Below are positions 58,646 to 64,000 of a stretch of DNA of 64,000 nt, in pieces. Source of the DNA: DASUBV01 sp036501025 (GTDB lineage: Bacteria; Actinomycetota; Actinomycetes; Streptosporangiales; Streptosporangiaceae); the NCBI GenBank assembly GCA_036501025.1, contig DASYBB010000238.1, positions 20,697 to 84,696 of the forward strand, written 5' to 3'. The position numbers and the translations under genes are program-made. The notes beneath the pieces were generated by a model, which searched no databases, had not been told where the DNA came from, and saw nothing but the letters and a program-made list of their open reading frames with translations. How positions within the stretch are numbered: the stretch's first letter is position 1; each line of letters begins with the position of its first letter.

Positions 58646-60349
58646 ATGTCATCAGCGCGGTATGACTTCATCATCGTGGGCGGCGGCTCGGCCGGCTCGG
58701 CCCTGGCGAACCGGCTGTCGGCTGACCCGGCCACGCAGGTGCTCGTGCTCGAGGCCGGGCGGCCGGATTACCTGTGGGACGTCTTCATCCACATGCCGGC
58801 CGCGCTGACCTTCCCGTGCGGCAGCCGCTTCTACGACTGGAGGTACTCCTCGGAGCCGGAGCCGTTCATGAACGGCCGCCGGATCAAGCACGCCCGGGGC
58901 AAGGTCCTGGGCGGCTCCAGCAGCATCAACGGGATGATCTTCCAGCGCGGCAATCCGCTGGACTACGCCCGGTGGGCGGCCGACCCGGGCATGGCGAGCT
59001 GGGACTACGCGCACTGCCTGCCGTACTTCAAGCGGATGGAGAACTGCCTGGCCGGGGCGGATGAGTACCGCGGCGGGGACGGGCCGCTGGTCCTGGAGCG
59101 CGGGCCGGCGACCAACCCGCTGTTCGGCGCGTTCTTCGCCGCGGTGCAGGAGGCCGGCTACCCGCTCACCGACGACGTGAACGGCTACCGCCAGGAGGGC
59201 TTCGCGCCGTTCGACCGGAACCTGCACCGGGGCCGGCGGCTCAGCGCCGCGCGGGCCTACCTGCATCCGGTCATGAGCCGGCGGAACCTCACCGTTCATA
59301 CCCGTGCCCTGGTCACCCGGGTGCTGTTCGAGGGCCAGCGGGCGGTCGGCGTCGAGTACCGGCGCGGCGGCCAGTTGGTCCAGGCCCGGGCCGGGGAGGT
59401 CATCCTGTGCGGCGGGTCGATCAACACCCCGCAGCTCCTCCAGCTGTCCGGGGTCGGCCCGGCCGGCCTGCTGGAGCGGGTCGGCGTCCCGGTCGTGCAC
59501 GACCTGCCCGGCGTGGGCGAGAACCTGCAGGACCACCTGGAGGTCTACGTCCAGTACGGGTCCAGGCTGCCGGTCTCGGTGGCGCCCGCGCTCAAGCTGC
59601 GCAACCGGCCTATGGTCGGCGCCAAGTGGCTCTTCGGCCGGACCGGGCCCGGCGCCACCAATCACTTCGAGGGCGGCGGCTTCGCCCGCAGTAACGACGA
59701 GGTGCTCTACCCCAACCTGATGTTCCACTTCCTGCCCATCGCGATCCGCTACGACGGATCCCAGCCCGCGGGCGGGCACGGATACCAGGTGCACATCGGC
59801 CCGATGTACTCCGACTCCCGCGGCACCTGCAAGATCACGTCGACCAACCCGGACGTGCACCCCGCGCTCCGGTTCAACTACCTGTCCACGCCGACCGACC
59901 AGCGGGAGTGGGTGGAGGCGATCCAGATCGCCAGGAAGATCTTGACCCAGCCCGCCTTCGACGACTACAACGCGGGCGAGGTGTCACCCGGCCCGCAGGT
60001 CCAGACCGACGAGGAGATCCTGACCTGGGTGGCCCGCGACGCCGAGACCGCGCTGCACCCGTCGTGCACGACCAAGATGGGCACCGACGAGATGGCGGTG
60101 ACCGACCCCGGCTCGCTGCGCGTCCGCGGCCTGGACGGGCTGCGGGTGGTCGACGCGTCGGTCATGCCGTACGTCACCAACGGCAACATCTACGCGCCGG
60201 TCATGATGGTCGCGGAAAAGGCCGCCGACCTGATCTTGGGCAATACCCCGCTGCCCCCCGAGCGGGTCGAGTTCTACCGCCGCGAGCAGGGATCCGGGCC
60301 GTCCGCACGAACCACGGTCCGTTCGGAAGATTCTTTATCTGGAAACTAG
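58646..60349 (+). CDS. GMC oxidoreductase, choline-dehydrogenase-like
   Basis: 567 residues from ATG 58646, with GGGGAGCGG upstream. FAD-binding GGGSAGSALANRL at 11-23, EAG at 36-38, GMC signature 1 GKVLGGSSSINGMIFQRGNP near 84-103, GMC signature 2 GSINTPQLLQLSGVGP near 256-271, and the catalytic His in ETALHPSCTTKMG near 472 with Asn in MPYVTNGNIYAP near 515. The length and the FQRGNPLDY and SDSRG blocks fit BetA-like choline dehydrogenases. The alcohol substrate is not certain because no betaine-aldehyde dehydrogenase lies nearby. First of four codirectional genes. Confidence 0.92.
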   Translation: MSSARYDFIIVGGGSAGSALANRLSADPATQVLVLEAGRPDYLWDVFIHMPAALTFPCGSRFYDWRYSSEPEPFMNGRRIKHARGKVLGGSSSINGMIFQRGNPLDYARWAADPGMASWDYAHCLPYFKRMENCLAGADEYRGGDGPLVLERGPATNPLFGAFFAAVQEAGYPLTDDVNGYRQEGFAPFDRNLHRGRRLSAARAYLHPVMSRRNLTVHTRALVTRVLFEGQRAVGVEYRRGGQLVQARAGEVILCGGSINTPQLLQLSGVGPAGLLERVGVPVVHDLPGVGENLQDHLEVYVQYGSRLPVSVAPALKLRNRPMVGAKWLFGRTGPGATNHFEGGGFARSNDEVLYPNLMFHFLPIAIRYDGSQPAGGHGYQVHIGPMYSDSRGTCKITSTNPDVHPALRFNYLSTPTDQREWVEAIQIARKILTQPAFDDYNAGEVSPGPQVQTDEEILTWVARDAETALHPSCTTKMGTDEMAVTDPGSLRVRGLDGLRVVDASVMPYVTNGNIYAPVMMVAEKAADLILGNTPLPPERVEFYRREQGSGPSARTTVRSEDSLSGN

Positions 60350-60433
60350 ACAGAGCGGCTCTCACGTCACCATGATCGAATTGCACTGGTGGCATGCGAC
60401 ATCGGTGCGCGCACAGCGAGGAGCGAACCGGGC

Positions 60434-61207
60434 ATGACCACACCGAACGGGCCCGCGGCCGATCCGCTGCCCGAGGCCATGACGCTGGTCCGGAGCGCGT
60501 CGGAGGCCGGCCATCAGCTCAAGATCCTGGGCGGCCTCGGGGTGCGGGTGCTGTGCCCCGGCTTCCCGCCGCGGCAGCGCGCGGGCCAGGACATCGACCT
60601 GGCCTGCCTGGGCAAGTCCCGCCGGCAGGTGGCCAATCATCTCGAGCAGGCCGGCTGCACGCCCGACAAGCGGTTCAACAACCTCAACGGCGACCGGCAG
60701 ATGTACTTCAACGCCCCGTCCGGCCGGCCCATCGACCTCATGGTGGACCGGCTGTCGATGTGCCACACGCTGGACTTCCGCCAGTCGTTCAGCTCGGCGT
60801 TCGGCTCGGCGTCGGCCACCTTGGACCCCGCCGACCTGCTGCTGTCCAAGCTGCAGATCGTCGAGCTCAACGCCAAGGACGCGCACGACATCTTCCACCT
60901 GCTGTCCGGGGTGCGGGTCGGATCCGACACGACCCGGCCGTTCATCGACCCCGACCGGTTCGGCTCGGTGCTGTCCGGCGACTGGGGCTGGTGGCGCACC
61001 GTGACCGGCAGCCTGAACAAGCTGCCCGGCCTGCTTTCTGAACAGCCGGGCCTAGCCCCGCCGGACCCGAAGTACGACGCGCTGACCCAGGCCAAGCAGC
61101 TGCTCGAGGTCGCGGAGACGGTGCCGAAGGGCCTGAAGTGGAAGACCCGGGCCAGGGTCGGCGACCGGGTCCGCTGGTACGAGCTCCCCGAAGAAGTCGA
61201 CCACTAG
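60434..61207 (+). CDS. Nucleotidyltransferase-fold protein
   Basis: 257 residues from ATG 60434, with GAGGAG about ten bases upstream. The opening KILGGLGVRVLCPG, then RQRAGQDIDLACLGKSRR has the G-G ... D-x-D pattern of the polymerase-beta-type nucleotidyltransferases (MNT/AbiEii-like), and PIDLMVDRLSMCHTLDF could supply the third acidic residue. DPADLLLSKLQIVELNAKDAHDIFHLL near 140-165 is the helical part typical of the family. There is no AbiEi-type antitoxin gene. It lies between the GMC enzyme and the phosphoesterase (27 bp before the latter), so a role in modifying a small molecule is as likely as a toxin role. Confidence 0.8.
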   Translation: MTTPNGPAADPLPEAMTLVRSASEAGHQLKILGGLGVRVLCPGFPPRQRAGQDIDLACLGKSRRQVANHLEQAGCTPDKRFNNLNGDRQMYFNAPSGRPIDLMVDRLSMCHTLDFRQSFSSAFGSASATLDPADLLLSKLQIVELNAKDAHDIFHLLSGVRVGSDTTRPFIDPDRFGSVLSGDWGWWRTVTGSLNKLPGLLSEQPGLAPPDPKYDALTQAKQLLEVAETVPKGLKWKTRARVGDRVRWYELPEEVDH

Positions 61208-61234
61208 GTAATACCGGAAGGCGCGGGCATCACG

Positions 61235-62176
61235 ATGAAAGTCTTCTTCGCCACGGACATTCACGGCTCTGAGACCTGCTGGCGTAAATTCCTGAACGCC
61301 GCCGCCTTCTACAAAGCCGACATGGTCATCCTGGGCGGGGACGTGACCGGCAAGGTCATGGTGCCGATCGTGGCCCTGCAGCCGGGCCACTGGGAGGTCA
61401 CGTTCGGCGGTCAGCGGGTCCAGCTGGACACCGAGGCCGAGCTGGACAACATCAAGCGCAAGATCCGCGACCGCGGGTACTACCCGGCCGTGATGTCCGG
61501 TGACGAGCTCGATTCGCTGAATGCGGAGGACGGCTCGATCGACCGCCGGTTCACCCAGGAGATGACCAAGGGCCTGGAGACGTGGCTCGACATGGCCGAC
61601 AGCAAGCTGCGCGGCGGCGAGATCCCCTGCATCCTGAACGGCGGGAACGACGACATCTGGGAGATCGACGACATCATCGAAGCCTCCCCGTCGGTCAGCT
61701 TCGCCGAGAGCAAGGTGCTCGACATCGGCGGCTTCTACCTGGCCTCGATGGGCTGGACCAACCCGACGCCGTGGAACACGTTCCGTGAGGCCCCCGAGGA
61801 CGTGCTGGCCGCCAAGATCGACGCCGTGGTGGCCTCGATCCCGGACCTGGGCCGGGCGGTGTTCAACTTCCACGCGCCGCCCTACGGCACCGGGCTCGAC
61901 GAGGCGCCGGCCCTGGACGAGAACATGCGGCCGATTCACGGCGGCGCGGTGATGAAGCCGGTCGGGTCGACCGCGGTCAAGGCGGCCATCCAGAAGTACC
62001 AGCCGATCCTGTCGGTGCACGGGCACATCCACGAGAGCAAGGGGGTCCTGCGGCTGGGCCGGACCCTGACCATGAACCCGGGCAGCTCCTACAGCGACGG
62101 CGTCCTGCAGGGGGCCGTGCTGGACCTGAATGAGAAGAAGGGCAAGGTCACGAGGTACATCCTCGTGAATGGCTGA
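61235..62176 (+). CDS. Calcineurin-like metallophosphoesterase
   Basis: 313 residues from ATG 61235 with GGAAGG upstream. Metal ligands in order: FFATDIHGS (Asp, His), ILGGDVTG (Asp), LNGGNDD (Asn, Asp; GGND instead of GNHD), FNFHAPP (His) and SVHGHIHE (His pair). This is the complete di-metal site. An insertion of about 90 residues (about 45-130) after the GGD motif, with basic helix DNIKRKIRDRGYY, is longer than in small phosphodiesterases. It probably removes a phosphate or nucleotide group. The coupling to the nucleotidyltransferase gene suggests the two act on the same type of substrate (inference). Confidence 0.9.
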   Translation: MKVFFATDIHGSETCWRKFLNAAAFYKADMVILGGDVTGKVMVPIVALQPGHWEVTFGGQRVQLDTEAELDNIKRKIRDRGYYPAVMSGDELDSLNAEDGSIDRRFTQEMTKGLETWLDMADSKLRGGEIPCILNGGNDDIWEIDDIIEASPSVSFAESKVLDIGGFYLASMGWTNPTPWNTFREAPEDVLAAKIDAVVASIPDLGRAVFNFHAPPYGTGLDEAPALDENMRPIHGGAVMKPVGSTAVKAAIQKYQPILSVHGHIHESKGVLRLGRTLTMNPGSSYSDGVLQGAVLDLNEKKGKVTRYILVNG

Positions 62177-62199
62177 GACTGCGACACCGGAGGACACCT

Positions 62200-63819
62200 A
62201 TGACAGCAGGGGCACTGGGAGAAGAGAGACCGACCCTCTTCCTCCGTAACGCGACGGGCCTGGTCCGGGGCTGGTCCGTCAGGGATTCGATGATCTACGC
62301 CACCCTGTCCACCAACGTGGTGACGCTGGGCATGGTGGAGTGGACCGTGCAATCGTCCTTCCCGCACGGCAACCTGCTGTACTCGATCCTCATCTCGGGG
62401 GTGTGGGTCTCGTTCCTGGTCGTGGCCTACACCGGGCTGGTGACCACGATCCCGCGGGCCGGCGGCGACTACGTGTGGCAGAGCCGCATCCTGGGCAGCG
62501 GGATCGGCTTCGTCATGGCCGCCACCGGGTGGTGGTTCATCTTGTGGCTGTGGGCGCCGATCTACGGGGCGGTACTGTCCGAGGAGTTCTTCCAGCCGAT
62601 CTTCGCCACGCTCGGCACGCAGAGCCAGGCGGCGTGGTTCACCACGTCCAACGGGAAGTTCGTGGTCACGCTGATCACCATCGCGCTGGCCGGAATCCTG
62701 GTCTCGGTCGGCATGGCGGGCTACGCCCGGATCCAGAAGTGGTGCTTCTACGGCGGCCTGCTCGGCGTCCTGGTGCTCGTGATCTTGCTCCTGGTGTCCA
62801 GCCACAGCTCCTTCATCTCCTCGTTCAACACCGAGACGCACAAGCTGTTCGGGATCAACAACGGGTACCAGTCGGTGAACTCCGCGGCGGCCACGGCCGG
62901 CTACACCGCGCCGACGTTCGGCGGCGGCACGTTCAGCCAGAGCCTGCTGCTGGTGCCGTTCATGATGTTCTACCTGTTGTGGCCGAACTGGGGCACGACC
63001 CTGTACGGCGAGATCCGCGGGGCCAGCGACTTCCGCCGGGTGTTCAGCGGCATGTTCATCGGCCTGTGGACCACGGTGGCGCTGTCGGTGGTGTTCCTGC
63101 TGCTGTTCGCCAAGACGTTCGGCTGGGCGTTCTACATGAACGTCAACTCGGGGCAGAACCTGGTCAGCAAGGCCGTGCTGCCGGTCTTCCCGTACCCGGT
63201 GATGATGGCCGCCTGGCTGGTGCACAACTCCGCGTTCCAGGTCATCGTGATCCTGCTGATGAGCCTGTGGTTCTTCGGCTGGGTGGGGACGCTGTTCCTG
63301 TCCTCGACCCGGGTCATCTTCGCCGCCGCCTTCGACCGGGTGCTGCCGGACGCGGCCGCGCAGGTGTCGGAGAAGCGCCGCGTGCCGGTCGCCTCGCTGG
63401 TGCTGATGCTGCTGCCCGCGGTGGGGTTCGGCGCGCTGTACGCGTACAACTCCACGTTCGCGTCCTACACGCTGGACGCCACGCTGGTCATCGCGGTGAC
63501 GTACCTGTTCAGCGCGATCGCGGTGGTGATCCTGCCGCTGCGCAAGCCCGACCTGTGGTCCGCCTCGCCGGCCAGCAAGGTGAAGCTTTTCGGCGTGCCG
63601 GTAGTGCCCGTGGCAGGCGTTATCACCGTCGGGCTGCTGGTGTTCAACCTGTACGAGTGGCTGTCCAACGACTCCTACTTCGTCAACAACCACGACTCGC
63701 TGTACTACATGGGCGGCATGTACGTGCTGGCCATCCTCATTTACGTGGCCGCGCGCATCATCCGCGCCCGCCAGGGCATCGACCTAGGCCTGATCAACAA
63801 AGAAATCCCCGTCGAGTAG
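62200..63819 (+). CDS. APC superfamily amino-acid/polyamine-type permease
   Basis: 539 residues from ATG 62200 with GGAGGACACCT upstream, 23 bp behind the phosphoesterase. About 12-14 membrane helices. Helix 1 follows the amphipathic start NATGLVRGWSVRDSMIYATLS, similar to APC transporters, then TTIPRAGGDYVWQSRILG near 83-100 (the conserved P-R-A-G-G-x-Y block). GEIRGASDFRRVFSGMF near 270 and TRVIFAAAFDRVLPDAAAQVSEKRRVPV near 370 are also typical of the family. Proton- or sodium-coupled uptake of an amino acid or amine is expected. It is the last gene of the four-gene run. Confidence 0.9.
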   Translation: MTAGALGEERPTLFLRNATGLVRGWSVRDSMIYATLSTNVVTLGMVEWTVQSSFPHGNLLYSILISGVWVSFLVVAYTGLVTTIPRAGGDYVWQSRILGSGIGFVMAATGWWFILWLWAPIYGAVLSEEFFQPIFATLGTQSQAAWFTTSNGKFVVTLITIALAGILVSVGMAGYARIQKWCFYGGLLGVLVLVILLLVSSHSSFISSFNTETHKLFGINNGYQSVNSAAATAGYTAPTFGGGTFSQSLLLVPFMMFYLLWPNWGTTLYGEIRGASDFRRVFSGMFIGLWTTVALSVVFLLLFAKTFGWAFYMNVNSGQNLVSKAVLPVFPYPVMMAAWLVHNSAFQVIVILLMSLWFFGWVGTLFLSSTRVIFAAAFDRVLPDAAAQVSEKRRVPVASLVLMLLPAVGFGALYAYNSTFASYTLDATLVIAVTYLFSAIAVVILPLRKPDLWSASPASKVKLFGVPVVPVAGVITVGLLVFNLYEWLSNDSYFVNNHDSLYYMGGMYVLAILIYVAARIIRARQGIDLGLINKEIPVE

Positions 63820-63857
63820 GTCCTTTCGTGATCGTGTAGCCGGTTATGGGAGGCGCG

Positions 63858-64000
63858 GTGGCGGGTGAGCGCACGGTCATGGTTACTGGTGCGAATACTG
63901 GGATTGGGCTGGCCACGGCGAAGGCGTTGGCTGGGGAGAGCTGGCGGGTTTATGTGGCTGCTCGGTCGGCGGAGAAGGGTGAGGCGGCGGTTGCTGGTAC
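63858..64000 (+). CDS. Short-chain dehydrogenase/reductase (partial, runs off right edge)
   Basis: At least 47 residues visible from GTG 63858, chosen because GGGAGG lies four bases upstream; ATG 63846 is the alternative. The start VAGERTVMVTGANTGIGLATAKALAG (here positions 1-26) contains the SDR cofactor motif TGANTGIG, and the following AARS after the second strand fits an NADP-type site. The codons are T-rich at third positions (GTT ACT GGT AAT ACT ATT GTT TAT GCT), unlike every other gene in the window. That suggests a different origin or expression class. Confidence 0.85.
   Translation, partial: MAGERTVMVTGANTGIGLATAKALAGESWRVYVAARSAEKGEAAVAG

Noticed and set aside
60434..62176. Nucleotidyltransferase and phosphoesterase as an AbiE-type or other known toxin-antitoxin pair
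   Set aside because: There is no AbiEi-like winged-helix antitoxin, the phosphoesterase is not a known antitoxin, and the pair lies inside a metabolic-looking gene run.

Overview
The window reads as a chromosomal segment of a very high-GC actinomycete. Almost every gene has G or C at third codon positions, GTG starts are common, and the content is typical of Actinomycetota: an Lsr2 nucleoid protein, a membrane-spanning Ser/Thr kinase, an FHA protein, a SigE-type sigma factor, a LigC-type ATP-dependent ligase, and DUF3097, DUF202 and DUF5946 proteins. A Streptosporangiales-like host is my inference; no rRNA, tRNA, CRISPR array, transposase, integrase or replication origin was seen. Both edges cut genes: a coiled-coil membrane protein at the left and a short-chain dehydrogenase at the right.

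Layout. 0-6.6 kb: membrane protein with a degenerate lytic-transglycosylase-like domain, an ABC exporter, an SDR, lsr2 and a propeller-like membrane protein. 7.2-13.7 kb: a TetR/MFS efflux pair with two matched operator palindromes, serA, DUF3097 and OsmC, an acyl-ACP thioesterase and a BON protein. 14-20 kb: an ABC-2 exporter pair, an OafA-type acyltransferase with an SGNH domain, a phospholipase-D-like lipoprotein and DUF5946. 20.4-28.2 kb: LigC divergent from a MarR-GNAT fusion that looks leaderless and self-regulated, a ClC remnant, a DUF4442 protein, an overlapping DUF202 pair, DUF952, an unrecognised basic-linker protein, an alpha/beta hydrolase and an acyl-CoA synthetase. 28.3-33.4 kb: a TMEM175-like channel gene broken by an in-frame TGA, a NarL-type two-component system with two downstream membrane proteins, and a GNAT protein. 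33.7-41.5 kb, minus strand: glyoxalase-like protein, a 1,163-residue polytopic protein ending in a patatin-like domain, a Ser/Thr kinase and an AAA+ ATPase.

41.5-47.2 kb is a zone of gene decay. It holds a 5'-truncated BNR-propeller gene, a HicB antitoxin stub, a 5'-truncated aminoglycoside phosphotransferase, a SnoaL-like frame without a start, and a head-on junction between a GntR fragment and an alpha/beta-hydrolase fragment. Intact genes lie among them (SGNH hydrolase, tautomerase, TetR, DNA glycosylase, GNAT).

47.3-58.6 kb holds the most interesting locus. Five minus-strand genes linked by 4-bp stop/start overlaps encode a flavin oxidoreductase, a DUF1365 protein, two tandem cyclopropane-fatty-acid-synthase-like methyltransferases and a DUF1295 membrane protein. 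They converge on a sigma factor overlapping a membrane-anchored propeller protein. This matches in content the Mycobacterium tuberculosis Rv0449c-Rv0446c genes beside sigK-rskA, but with the methyltransferase duplicated, one copy carrying a 15-bp minisatellite in its coding sequence, and the sigma pair turned to face the lipid genes. A modified membrane fatty acid is the likely product. An AraC regulator and a glyoxalase-like gene follow on the plus strand.

58.6-63.8 kb is a tight plus-strand run of a GMC oxidoreductase, a nucleotidyltransferase-fold protein, a calcineurin-type phosphoesterase and an APC-family permease, an unusual combination that suggests uptake and processing of a small substrate.
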